Below are positions 8,262 to 16,507 of a DNA stretch of 64,000 nt, piece after piece (position 1 is the first letter of the stretch; each line of letters starts with the position of its first letter). The notes beneath the pieces were generated by a model, which was given only the letters and a program-made list of their open reading frames with translations, made no database searches and had not been told where the DNA came from. Source of the stretch: JBGMEA01 sp963674555 (GTDB lineage Bacteria; Bacillota; Clostridia; Eubacteriales; Anaerofustaceae); the NCBI GenBank assembly GCA_963674555.1, contig OY771429.1, positions 1,798,001 through 1,862,000 on the forward strand, read 5' to 3'. A program made the position numbers and the translations under genes.

Positions 8262-9860
8262 ATGATAAAAAACATCTTTAAGCAGAAGGGAACTTTTTTT
8301 AAATCTTTATTGATTTTATTTTTGATTTCAAGTTGTTTGACACTGTTTTTTACATCATATTTGCAGTATCAGTTGAATGAGGTGAGAAAAAAAGAGTTGA
8401 TCAATCAAGAAGATGATTTAATACATACGGAGAGTGAAATTGTTTTCGGTAGACTGAATATGGTCTCAAACGATTTGATGTATGTCTTGGATTGCTTAAG
8501 ATTAAATGACAGCCCCGAAACCAGCTATTCGGAAGTCAAAGATCTGTGGGAGGCATTTTCAGACAGACGAAAAATATATGATCAAATACGCTATATCGAT
8601 GTAAACGGTGACGAGCTCGTACGTATCAATTATACAGACGGTGATGCTTATGTAGTAGCTGATCAGGATCTTCAGAATAAAGCAGATCGATATTATTTTA
8701 CGGATACGATCGTTTTACATAGCAATCAAATCTATATTTCTGAACTGGATTTGAACATTGAAAACGGCAAGATAGAAGTGCCTATAAAACCTATGATCAG
8801 AATGGCTACCCCTTATTATGTCGACAGTCAACTTAAAGGTATTGTTATCCTGAATTATCTTGCGGATGATATGCTTTTACAGGTCAACAAGATCGCTTCT
8901 TTCGGGAACGGAAAATTCTCTATGCTCAACTCGGACGGATACTGGCTCTATGACAGTCAAGATAAAGAACATGAATGGGCTTTTATGTATGAAGATAGAG
9001 CTGATATTACATTTGCGAGTGCATTTCCTACAGTATGGGAAAGTGTCAGCGGTAATGACAATGCGGTTGAGATAACGGAAGAAGGCGTTTTTGTGTCTAC
9101 AAAATTATTAACAAGTGAGCACTTTACTTTTGACCATATATACTATTCATTCCATTTAGGCTTTGAAGATTGGATCTTAGTGTCTTCATTGTCTTCTGAT
9201 ACGGAAGACGGGTATTTATTTACGCAAAGCATAGGAGAGTTGGTACGGGGTGTCGTGAAGGATGATTATTATGTCTATTTGATCATATTGATCGTATCTT
9301 TTATAATTGCAACTCTGGCGGCTCTGAATAAAGATGTTGAGGAACAAATCAAATACTATTCGGAATATGATACGATGACCGATGTTTATAATAGACGAAC
9401 GGGATTTGAAAAACTTACAGAACTCAATAGGTATAGATCTGAAAAATCAGCCGGTATCAGTGTTTGTTTTATCGATATCAACGGGTTGAAACAAGTGAAT
9501 GACGCATTGGGGCATGTTGCGGGTGATGAATTAATACGAAGCGTTGTAAGCGGCATCAAACAAAACATCAGAAAGAATGATTTTGTTGCGAGACTTGGCG
9601 GGGATGAATTCCTGATAATTTTTGAAAATCTTGATGAAAAACAAGCTGAAGAGATATGGCTACGGATCGTTGAGGATTATGAACGGATCAATCAAACGGA
9701 AAACCGAAAATATTTGGTCAGTGTAAGTCACGGGATCGAAGCTTTCAATAATGGTTCCAATCAATATATCGATGCGGTCATAAACAGTGCAGATGAAAAA
9801 ATGTATGAAGAAAAGAGACGCATCAAGAAAGACTTAAACGTTTTACGCGACTTTGAATAA
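8262..9860 (+). CDS. Membrane-bound diguanylate cyclase with extracellular sensor domain
   Basis: This 532-residue protein makes cyclic di-GMP from two GTP. A membrane segment at about residues 14-34 is followed by a ~280-residue extracytoplasmic domain of the Cache type (YIDVNGDELVRINY and GIVILNYLAD motifs), a second membrane segment near 345-362, and a C-terminal GGDEF domain. The signature GGDEF at residues 446-450 is intact, and an RKND motif five residues upstream matches the inhibitory RxxD I-site, so product feedback is expected. There is no EAL domain. The ATG at 8262 follows GAAAGG; an upstream in-frame TTG lacks a good site. The ligand is unknown. Confidence 0.9.
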   Translation: MIKNIFKQKGTFFKSLLILFLISSCLTLFFTSYLQYQLNEVRKKELINQEDDLIHTESEIVFGRLNMVSNDLMYVLDCLRLNDSPETSYSEVKDLWEAFSDRRKIYDQIRYIDVNGDELVRINYTDGDAYVVADQDLQNKADRYYFTDTIVLHSNQIYISELDLNIENGKIEVPIKPMIRMATPYYVDSQLKGIVILNYLADDMLLQVNKIASFGNGKFSMLNSDGYWLYDSQDKEHEWAFMYEDRADITFASAFPTVWESVSGNDNAVEITEEGVFVSTKLLTSEHFTFDHIYYSFHLGFEDWILVSSLSSDTEDGYLFTQSIGELVRGVVKDDYYVYLIILIVSFIIATLAALNKDVEEQIKYYSEYDTMTDVYNRRTGFEKLTELNRYRSEKSAGISVCFIDINGLKQVNDALGHVAGDELIRSVVSGIKQNIRKNDFVARLGGDEFLIIFENLDEKQAEEIWLRIVEDYERINQTENRKYLVSVSHGIEAFNNGSNQYIDAVINSADEKMYEEKRRIKKDLNVLRDFE

Positions 9861-9905
9861 CAACATGTAAAAAATGAATCTGTAAAAATGAAAGGGAAAA
9901 AGAAA

Positions 9906-10373
9906 ATGATGAACCGCTACGCGCACACAAATATTATCGCGAAAGATCATAAAAAACTGATCAGCTTTTACAAAGAGGTATTGGATTGCAGCAGTATCGG
10001 TGAGACGAGAGATCTTCGGGGTGAATGGCTGGATAAATTAACAGGGATCACAGACGCGCATATCGTAGGGGAACATTTGGTGTTGCCCGGTTACGGAGAA
10101 GATCATCCGACGATCGAGATATTTTCTTATGATCAATTTGGAGGTGATATGGCTCATTCCATTAACGCATACGGTTTTGCACATCTCGCTTTCGAGGTAG
10201 ATAATGTAGCCGAAACACTTGAAAAGCTTAAAACTAACGGCGGCGGAACTATCGGAGATTTAGTCGAAACGGTATATGAGGACGGCAGAAAAGCAACCTT
10301 CGTTTACGCTACCGATCCGGAAGGTAACATCATTGAACTGCAAAGTTGGGATCATCGAAATTGGAGCAGATGA
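9906..10373 (+). CDS. VOC/glyoxalase-fold protein
   Basis: A protein of about 155 residues with the vicinal oxygen chelate fold: HTNIIAKDHKKLISFYKEVL at the N-terminus and a C-terminal ATDPEGNIIELQSW, which carries the usual metal-binding Glu. The start HTNI supplies the first metal-ligand His, and GFAHLAFEVD in the middle another. Family members include glyoxalase I, extradiol dioxygenases and resistance proteins, so the substrate is not predictable. ATG codons at 9906 and 9909 follow an AAGGGAAA site. The gene follows the diguanylate cyclase by 45 bases and could be cotranscribed. Confidence 0.8.
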   Translation: MMNRYAHTNIIAKDHKKLISFYKEVLDCSSIGETRDLRGEWLDKLTGITDAHIVGEHLVLPGYGEDHPTIEIFSYDQFGGDMAHSINAYGFAHLAFEVDNVAETLEKLKTNGGGTIGDLVETVYEDGRKATFVYATDPEGNIIELQSWDHRNWSR

Positions 10374-10437
10374 ATATACAGATCGTATTCCTTACAAGAT
10401 GATCGATTCAATATATATAAATTAAATCCGTAAAAGA

Positions 10438-10484
10438 TAAAGCAATGCATTCTGTAGTATTTACGCAGAGTACATTGCTTTTTT
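10438..10484. terminator. Bidirectional intrinsic terminator
   Basis: AAGCAATG (10440-10447) pairs with CATTGCTT (10473-10480), with more weak pairing inside (TCTG with CAGA) and a T run after it on +. It separates the convergent VOC and URO-D genes. Confidence 0.7.
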
Positions 10485-10536
10485 CTGATCTGATTTATCG
10501 TTATGATGGGCTCAAATTATGATTATATATTTCTGG

Positions 10537-11562
10537 TTATTGTTTCTCATAGTATGCTTTGCTGTATTCATATAATTCACGCGCGATCAGTTCATTCACA
10601 TGCGCGTCTCTTGCCATATACTGGCACAACAATCCGCCGTCTCCCGCATAGGTATCAACATAGGTATGAACGTAATCGATGATCTCCTGATCGGTTGCGT
10701 TCGGGTCCATTGTGATTTCACCCATATTGATTTGTATCGGCAACTGTCTGCCATAGGTTTTTCTCAGTCTGACAAGATCGTTCATCGATTGAGCTTCCCA
10801 CATATCGGTTTGCAGTTCAGCGATCTGCGGGATCAAAGTTTCGATTTTTCCGCACGAATGGAAGTTTATATATTTGCCTTTGGAATGCGCAAAATCGACA
10901 ATACGTTTCATCTGCGGATAAATATACTTGCGATACATTTCGGGAGACATGAACGTACTGATCTGTGTGCCCCAATCATCGCTGTTGATAAATATGTCAA
11001 ACGGTGCCCATTCTCGGATCACTTTATCCATGAGGGCGATCTTGTAGTCAGCCATTGCGTTGAAATATTTCAGGGCGGATTCTTCTTCCTCCATTAAAAA
11101 GCAGAAGACATTTTCCGCGGTTGCAAGAGAAAGCAATCTTTCGAATAAGCCGTCCTGCATCAGGTAAAAATTCATTATCGTAGGATCGATCGTTTTTTCG
11201 GCATCTTCTTTGCCAACGGAGAAATCCATTTCGTCAAAATCAGGGAAAATCAGTTTTTCTTCCCATTCGATCGGATCATCCATAATAAATGTATTCGGCG
11301 TAACCATCTGCCCTCCGGCTGACGGTACGAATGTCCAGTCCACACCGAACCAGTCTTTTCCGCTGTCAAAGAAAAAAGGTCGGTCATTGTCATGCGGGCA
11401 TAAAACCAATGCTTTTTCCAAATTCATATTCGGGACCCATAACGGTTTTTTCCTATCGAAAATCATTTTCATGTTTTCTTTCGGAGTGATCGGATAGTCG
11501 ATTTCTACTTTCGGGAACGGCGCAGGCATCGCAGGCGCTTCTTCTTTTACTTGATCGGACAT
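10537..11562 (-). CDS. URO-D superfamily protein with HxC zinc motif (methyltransferase candidate)
   Basis: A 341-residue protein of the uroporphyrinogen decarboxylase/MtaA superfamily. Key segments are FINSDDWGTQISTFMSPEMY in the centre, NFHSCGKIE, which is the HxC zinc motif of MtaA/MtbA-type methyltransferases, and a late GGLLCQYM Cys that could complete the zinc site. This set of ligands is what activates a thiol for methyl transfer in the family. The ATG follows GGAGGGGC. The first ~20 residues are Pro-rich (EEAPAMPAPFP), a short non-family leader. It is monocistronic, divergent from csaA. Methyl donor and acceptor are unknown. Confidence 0.83.
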   Translation of the reverse strand: MSDQVKEEAPAMPAPFPKVEIDYPITPKENMKMIFDRKKPLWVPNMNLEKALVLCPHDNDRPFFFDSGKDWFGVDWTFVPSAGGQMVTPNTFIMDDPIEWEEKLIFPDFDEMDFSVGKEDAEKTIDPTIMNFYLMQDGLFERLLSLATAENVFCFLMEEEESALKYFNAMADYKIALMDKVIREWAPFDIFINSDDWGTQISTFMSPEMYRKYIYPQMKRIVDFAHSKGKYINFHSCGKIETLIPQIAELQTDMWEAQSMNDLVRLRKTYGRQLPIQINMGEITMDPNATDQEIIDYVHTYVDTYAGDGGLLCQYMARDAHVNELIARELYEYSKAYYEKQ

Positions 11563-11918
11563 AAAGCTGCCCCTCCTTTATTTTTTTTATCATATAGTGC
11601 ACTCGCCGGATGCTTCATATATACTATTCCTCTTTATTATAACAAAAACAATTACATCTGAGTAAATAAAATATTATCATTATCCCATAATAAATAATCA
11701 ATATCTTTTCCGCAAAATCGTGGACGCGTTATAGAATAGCGATAATTGAAATCAGAATTGAAGAGATGATTTATGCGCACAGAGTAAACATTTTTTTATA
11801 TGCCCAAAGTGTTTTCGTCGCTTATCATATTATGAATGTGATATAATACTATTCAAAGATATAACATTTGCAAAGTGCTCGAATATCGGGGATTTAGTAG
11901 CAATATAGGAATATAGAT
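11563..11918. other. Divergent intergenic region between URO-D gene and csaA
   Basis: These 356 bases are AT-rich and carry promoters in both directions. An extended -10 element for csaA is at 11839-11847. No gene was found, and no strong operator-like palindrome stands out. Confidence 0.4.
11839..11847 (+). promoter_or_regulatory. Extended -10 element of csaA
   Basis: TGATATAAT, an extended -10 (TGN-TATAAT), lies 71 bases before the csaA ATG. There is no good -35, as is usual for extended -10 promoters. Confidence 0.5.
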
Positions 11919-12248
11919 ATGGCAACTTTTGAAGATTTTATGAAATTGGATATCAGAGTAGGAGAAATCATTCGCGCTGAAGTGTTTGAAAAAGCGCGGA
12001 AACCGTCCTATAAATTAACGGTCGATTTCGGAGATGAGATCGGCGTTAAAAAATCAAGCGCACAGATCACGGAATGTTACGCGCCGCAAGAACTTGTGGG
12101 TAAGCAAGTATTGGCTGTGGTCAATTTTTCGCCGAGACAGATCGCGGACTTTATGTCGGAAGTTTTGGTGCTCGGTACTTATTCGGAACAAGGAGTCGTA
12201 TTGATCCAACCAGAACGCTCTGTTCACAAAGGAGATAAATTGGGATAA
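11919..12248 (+). CDS. csaA: CsaA-type tRNA-binding protein
   Basis: This 109-residue protein is a single tRNA-binding OB-fold domain. LDIRVGEIIRAE at the N-terminus, the central KKSSAQITECY and the closing VVLIQPERSVHKGDKLG match the CsaA/EMAP-II-like family closely, and the length is right. CsaA is described as a tRNA-binding, chaperone-like dimer in Bacillus; its exact cellular role remains unsettled. The ATG is preceded by only a weak TAGGA site. It is followed 57 bases later by an unrelated toroid protein gene and may share its transcript. Confidence 0.92.
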   Translation: MATFEDFMKLDIRVGEIIRAEVFEKARKPSYKLTVDFGDEIGVKKSSAQITECYAPQELVGKQVLAVVNFSPRQIADFMSEVLVLGTYSEQGVVLIQPERSVHKGDKLG

Positions 12249-12305
12249 ACGGGGTCATATTTGATACGATCGAAAGGGTTTGTTATTACTGAAAGAGTGG
12301 GTGTT

Positions 12306-13301
12306 ATGATGTCTCATATCCGTCAAACAGAATGGCAAAGTGTCCTTAAATTCGATGCATTATCGCCGCTTCTCAACAGCGAAAATAAGGCTATCGCATT
12401 GTTTGTCGCGCGCGATTTGACTGATCAGCCTATACAAACAAAAGAACTTCAAAACGAAAAAGAAGCGGTAAATTTGCTTAAAAAACAAATGCCCGCAGGT
12501 TTTTGGAAGTACCCAAGCAAATCAGCTAAGTCGTCCCAGGACAACATGGACCAATATCAAACTTTTAAAAATCTCGGTATCTTGGTCGAAAAATACGGTT
12601 TTGACAAAACGCACTCCGCTGTTGAAAAAACCGCAAACTACTTTTTCTCAGCCCAAACGGAAGAATGTGATTTTCGCGGTATTTACGATAAACAATATAC
12701 GCCGAACTATACCGGGGCTATCGCTGAATTGCTTATCAAAGCAGGGTATGGCAGCGATCAACGTATCGAGCAAGTTTTTGCTTGGCTGAATGATACGCGT
12801 CAACAGGACGGGGGATGGGCATTGCCGTTCCGAACACGAGGGTATAATATCGATGTGACGTTTGCTTACCCGACAACGATACAGCCCGATCTTTCCAAAC
12901 CGTTTTCACATGTCGTAACGGGCGCAGTATTGCGCGCTTATGCGGCGCATCCAAAATATAAATCAGTGCCTGAAGCAAAAGAGGCGGGACGGCTTCTTAT
13001 GGACAACCTATTTCAAAAGGACAACTATCCTGACAGGAACACGCCTAGGTATTGGTTGCAATTTGTATTTCCATTTGTCTACACCGATCTGATATCGGCT
13101 ATGGATACATTGTCTTTACTTGGATTTTCCCCAAAAGAAAAACAGATACAAAAAGCGCTGGATTGGTTTATCGATCGTCAACAAGCGTCGGGTCTGTGGG
13201 ATTTTAAGATCACATCGGGGCGCGATAAAGACACAACGCAACTGTGGTTGGCTTTGGCGGTATGCCGAATATTTAAAAGAGTTTACGATACAACGAATTA
13301 A
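12306..13301 (+). CDS. Alpha/alpha-toroid protein with QW repeats (squalene/prenyltransferase-like)
   Basis: A protein of about 331 residues with repeats of the squalene-cyclase/prenyltransferase type: QMPAGFWKYP, QQDGGWALPF and QQASGLWDFK are QxxxGxW-like QW motifs spaced along the chain. The DxDD motif needed for class II terpene cyclisation is not seen, so catalysis as a cyclase is unlikely. A barrel of helices that binds a hydrophobic or protein ligand is a safer reading. An in-frame TTG at 12261 exists, but the ATG at 12306 or 12309 is preferred. It lies between csaA and a nitroreductase gene with a 33-base gap to the latter, so the three may form one unit. Confidence 0.68.
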   Translation: MMSHIRQTEWQSVLKFDALSPLLNSENKAIALFVARDLTDQPIQTKELQNEKEAVNLLKKQMPAGFWKYPSKSAKSSQDNMDQYQTFKNLGILVEKYGFDKTHSAVEKTANYFFSAQTEECDFRGIYDKQYTPNYTGAIAELLIKAGYGSDQRIEQVFAWLNDTRQQDGGWALPFRTRGYNIDVTFAYPTTIQPDLSKPFSHVVTGAVLRAYAAHPKYKSVPEAKEAGRLLMDNLFQKDNYPDRNTPRYWLQFVFPFVYTDLISAMDTLSLLGFSPKEKQIQKALDWFIDRQQASGLWDFKITSGRDKDTTQLWLALAVCRIFKRVYDTTN

Positions 13302-13334
13302 TAAGATTTATATATTTTCACAGGAGGTACTGTT

Positions 13335-13856
13335 ATGTTATTTGAACTAATGAAAACCAGAAGGAGCATTCGTAAATACAAAGACAAACCGATCGAAAAA
13401 GAGAAGATCGACACGATCTTAAAAAGCGCGTTATTAGCGCCGTCTTCACGCGCGATACGTCCTTGGCAATTTGTTGCCGTTACGGACGTTGAACTTCGAA
13501 AAGACCTTTCTTTATGCAGAGAGCACGGTCCGCGCTTTGCGGCGGACGCGCCTTTGGTCATTGCTGTTTTAGCTGAGGACGAAACAAGTGATGTTTGGGT
13601 AGAAGACGCTTCGATTGCGTCAACTTATATTTTGCTTGCGGCGCATAGTTTGGACTTGGGCGCTTGCTGGATACAAGTTCGTAACCGTGTTTATGACGAT
13701 GAAACAACAGCGGGTGAATATGTCAAAAACGTTTTGAATATACCCAAACAGTTCAGCGTTGAATGCCTGATCGCAATCGGTTATCCCGATGAAGAAAAAG
13801 ACGGTTACAGTGAAGACGCTTTGCTTTATGATAAAGTGCATTATGATAAATATTGA
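13335..13856 (+). CDS. Nitroreductase-family FMN oxidoreductase
   Basis: This 173-residue protein has the nitroreductase FMN-binding start MKTRRSIRKYKDKPIEKE, the APSSRAIRPWQF motif, and the late IASTYILLAAHSLDLGACW segment typical of small NfnB/YdfN-like members. It transfers electrons from NAD(P)H through FMN to nitro groups, quinones or flavins in the cytoplasm. A strong CAGGAGG site precedes the ATG. The natural substrate is unknown. It ends at a strong hairpin shared with the convergent URO-D gene. Confidence 0.9.
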   Translation: MLFELMKTRRSIRKYKDKPIEKEKIDTILKSALLAPSSRAIRPWQFVAVTDVELRKDLSLCREHGPRFAADAPLVIAVLAEDETSDVWVEDASIASTYILLAAHSLDLGACWIQVRNRVYDDETTAGEYVKNVLNIPKQFSVECLIAIGYPDEEKDGYSEDALLYDKVHYDKY

Positions 13857-13864
13857 TCATAGAG

Positions 13865-13897
13865 AAAGACTTTCGTTCATAACGAAAGTCTTTTTTT
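13865..13897. terminator. Bidirectional intrinsic terminator
   Basis: A perfect 13-bp stem AAAGACTTTCGTT (13865-13877) with AACGAAAGTCTTT (13881-13893), a CAT loop and a T run on +. It serves the nitroreductase gene and probably the convergent URO-D gene. Confidence 0.88.
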
Positions 13898-13930
13898 ATT
13901 TGTACTGATCGATAGTATGTTTAACGCTCT

Positions 13931-14959
13931 TTATTTATTATAAAAATCTCTGCCGTATACATAAGCTTCTTCGGCGATCCAATTATTGATCTGTTCAACC
14001 TTTTTATCGCCCAGATGTCCGAGTACGCCGCCTAAGAAAGCGTATCCGCCGCCGGGTGCGTATTGATCGATAACGTCACGTACGGATTGACGTATTTCTT
14101 CTTCATCAACAATAGGCCATGATTCGGGTATATCGAATTCCCAGCATCCCGCCAAAGCTACTCTGCCTTTGTAATTTTCTTTCATGGCGTCTAAGTCGTT
14201 CGTGCGTTGTACAGGGTCTGTGATCCTCACGCCGAAGTCGACCATATCGTCCATAAAATCTTCAAATCTTCCGCAGTTATGGAATTGGATAGGTATACCG
14301 CGATCGTTTGCTAATTTTGCGAATCTTTTATAAACCGGTTTTAAAAGTTTTTGATACATTTCAACGGAAATAAAGGGGTTCAATTTTGCTGCGCTGTCAT
14401 CCAAAATGTAAAAAATATCAGGTTTATATGCATCCAATGCTTTTTCCGTGATCGGAAGCAAGAATTCCGTTATATAATCATACAATGCTTCCACCTCTTC
14501 CGGTTCTTCGTACATCGCGCACAGTCCTTCATTAAAGCCCATAAAGGCCATCAACTGTTGGAACGGACTGAAGTCACAAGGAAGCATGACTGCCGTTTGT
14601 TCACGATCTATTTTCCCCATAGCAAGAGCATCTTCCGCAATCTTATCCCAATCGAGTCCGCTAGGCACTTCAGGGTTTTTGACCACATCTCTCCAATCAC
14701 GAATATTCTTGAGCATGAAATTATTCGGCTCCGGTAAAGATGCGCCGTTTGCTTCTTCAGCTGGTACATACTTGACACCCCACATATCTCTACCGCCTCC
14801 GGGTGAAAAATGTGTTGTGTTGAAAATATTATGTCCGCACATAGCTGTTGGTTGTTCTCCGTTGTGTCCGGGTCCCATCATCGTATAGATCGGAACATAG
14901 TCCGGCATTTCTCCCCTTACGATCCTTAAGTAATTCTCTTTCGGTGACAACATAACCAT
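13931..14959 (-). CDS. URO-D superfamily protein, corrinoid-type methyltransferase candidate
   Basis: A 342-residue URO-D fold protein with LSPKENYLRIVRGEMPDYVP at the N-terminus, YILDDSAAKLNPFISVEMYQ in the centre, and QFHNCGRFE, which gives the HxC zinc motif of MtaA-like methyltransferases. VALAGCWEFD supplies a later Cys that could complete the site. The start behind GGAG is the ATG at 14959; a second ATG six bases inside is possible. It is the last gene of a minus-strand unit after the COG0523 GTPase and His-rich protein genes, with an 81-base gap and no terminator between. That context suggests a metal-dependent activity served by the GTPase. Confidence 0.83.
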   Translation of the reverse strand: MVMLSPKENYLRIVRGEMPDYVPIYTMMGPGHNGEQPTAMCGHNIFNTTHFSPGGGRDMWGVKYVPAEEANGASLPEPNNFMLKNIRDWRDVVKNPEVPSGLDWDKIAEDALAMGKIDREQTAVMLPCDFSPFQQLMAFMGFNEGLCAMYEEPEEVEALYDYITEFLLPITEKALDAYKPDIFYILDDSAAKLNPFISVEMYQKLLKPVYKRFAKLANDRGIPIQFHNCGRFEDFMDDMVDFGVRITDPVQRTNDLDAMKENYKGRVALAGCWEFDIPESWPIVDEEEIRQSVRDVIDQYAPGGGYAFLGGVLGHLGDKKVEQINNWIAEEAYVYGRDFYNK

Positions 14960-15040
14960 ATTTTTTTCTCCTTTCGATTGTCCCTTAAAATAATTTATTT
15001 TACGTATTATATTTTGTTCATAAAATTAATACATTAACAC

Positions 15041-15475
15041 TTATTGCGAAACGAGCGATGAAAAAGCATCTTCGATGATCGACTTCAACTTATCGGGATC
15101 GATATTGAAAACGATCGCCGCGCCTTCTATCGTAGATTGTTCTACATTCATTTGTTTGACATTTACGTCTTCATCTGTCAGCGATATCATGCAGCTTTCG
15201 CCTTCTGCCTGTACGACAGCTTTGATATGTCCGATGATGCCGCCATCGCCTTCGACTGACGCGGCGATAGATTTTAACGTACTTTCAGCGAATTGTTGCG
15301 CTTTATCATACGGTTGATTGATCTCAAAGCGAAAAGAACCGATAATTGAACTATCGTGCGTATGTATGCTGATCGGTCCGCTACATTGTTCGCAATCGCA
15401 ATGTTCATCGTGCGAATGTTCATGGTGATGGTGGTCGTGTTCGTGGTCGTGGTGTGTTTCTTCTTTGTGATTCAA
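15041..15475 (-). CDS. His-rich metal-binding protein, partner of COG0523 GTPase
   Basis: A 144-residue protein whose first ~40 residues are packed with His, Asp, Glu and Cys (HHDHEHDHHHHEHSHDEHC, then CDCEQC), an obvious metal-binding tail for zinc, nickel or cobalt. The remaining ~100 residues form a compact alpha/beta domain (SFRFEINQPYDKAQQF, ending in CMISLTDEDV). The GTPase gene upstream overlaps it by four bases (ATGA), so translation is coupled. The COG0523 GTPase here lacks the usual CobW C-terminal domain, and this protein may supply that function in trans. I do not know a characterised homologue. Confidence 0.75.
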   Translation of the reverse strand: MNHKEETHHDHEHDHHHHEHSHDEHCDCEQCSGPISIHTHDSSIIGSFRFEINQPYDKAQQFAESTLKSIAASVEGDGGIIGHIKAVVQAEGESCMISLTDEDVNVKQMNVEQSTIEGAAIVFNIDPDKLKSIIEDAFSSLVSQ

Positions 15476-16092
15476 TTCGAAGCCTCCTGTTTACTCCAAT
15501 CGGTAAGTGTGTGAAGTATTTGTTCAGATATCTCGTCATTCGCATTAATGTGAAAACGCTGTGCTTTCGCGTTGAAAGACTCGACTGATCGATCGACTTG
15601 CTTTAACGTATCGTCATCTACCATATCGATCTTATTGATCAAGATAAAATCAACGCCGTTTAATTGATCCGCAATCAATTGTCCCATCGGTATCAATAGG
15701 CGATTCCAACGTTTCGCGTCTACCAGGCAGATGACTTTCATGCCAACTTTTTTTATGGATCTTTGTAATATCTCAACGATGTTATACGGATAAGCAACAC
15801 CTGTTGCCTCCATGATGATCCAATCCGGTTGAAGATCGGACATGATTTTTTTAACGTTGATCACCATTTCTCCCGACATCGTGCAACATACACAGCCCGA
15901 AAACATATTTTCGACCGCATAACCTTTAGATCGCAAGATCTTGTCGTCTACGCTGACTTCGCCGATCTCATTTTCCAAGATCACAACTTTTGCGTATTTA
16001 TCTGTGCCTTCTCCGATTATGTGCTTTGCTAATTGCAATAATACACTTGTTTTACCGGAGCCTAAAAACCCACCCAATACAAGCATGTTCAT
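15472..16092 (-). CDS. COG0523 (CobW/P47K-type) GTPase, short form
   Basis: This 206-residue G3E GTPase has the Walker A motif GFLGSGKT (residues 8-15), the metal-binding CVCC at 67-70 (GCVCC motif of the family), and the G4 motif NKID at 153-156. COG0523 proteins deliver or insert metals (zinc, nickel, cobalt/cobalamin) into target enzymes in the cytoplasm. The protein stops soon after the GTPase domain and lacks the CobW C-terminal domain found in ~320-400 residue members. It is first in a unit with the His-rich protein and a URO-D methyltransferase candidate, so zinc or corrinoid supply to that enzyme is the likely purpose. Confidence 0.88.
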   Translation of the reverse strand: MNMLVLGGFLGSGKTSVLLQLAKHIIGEGTDKYAKVVILENEIGEVSVDDKILRSKGYAVENMFSGCVCCTMSGEMVINVKKIMSDLQPDWIIMEATGVAYPYNIVEILQRSIKKVGMKVICLVDAKRWNRLLIPMGQLIADQLNGVDFILINKIDMVDDDTLKQVDRSVESFNAKAQRFHINANDEISEQILHTLTDWSKQEASN

Positions 16093-16507
16093 AATTAAAT
16101 CTCACTAACTTATTTTATAAGACCGCACTTAATGTGATCTTATTTGATCCACTTTTATCATCGATTTTAATGTAACATAAAGAAGTTGAATACAATTTTT
16201 AGTATATCAAATATTATGCAATAGTTCAATAGGAGGAGTACACGAACATATACATTATTTTTATGCCTAAATTTATAAGAAATTTTAATTGAATTTGTAT
16301 TGATTATAAATGTATATATTACTTTCAAACTGAGTTTTTAATCAAATTAAAGCTATGAAAAATTATTTATCAGTCAAGTCGATAACTATACGTATCTTCG
16401 TGTAAAATCTTGTAAATTTATATTTTTCTACATACAAAGAGAGCGTTATTAAACGCTCTCTTATTTTTGCTTTTTATTTGAACTTTATCTTCGGTCGGCA
16501 TTATATA
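16093..16507. other. 415-base AT-rich gene-free stretch
   Basis: This region holds the promoter side of the COG0523 unit on the right-hand end of that operon and the terminator of the rhodanese lipoprotein gene at 16438. Near 16230 there is a good ribosome-binding sequence (AATAGGAGGAG), but no start codon at proper spacing; the next ATG (about 16262) gives only nine residues. It may be the remains of a lost gene. Nothing else was recognised. Confidence 0.4.
16438..16470. terminator. Intrinsic terminator (bidirectional shape)
   Basis: A 10-bp stem AGAGAGCGTT (16438-16447) with AACGCTCTCT (16452-16461) and a 4-base loop. It lies 46 bases past the stop of the minus-strand rhodanese gene. Confidence 0.7.
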
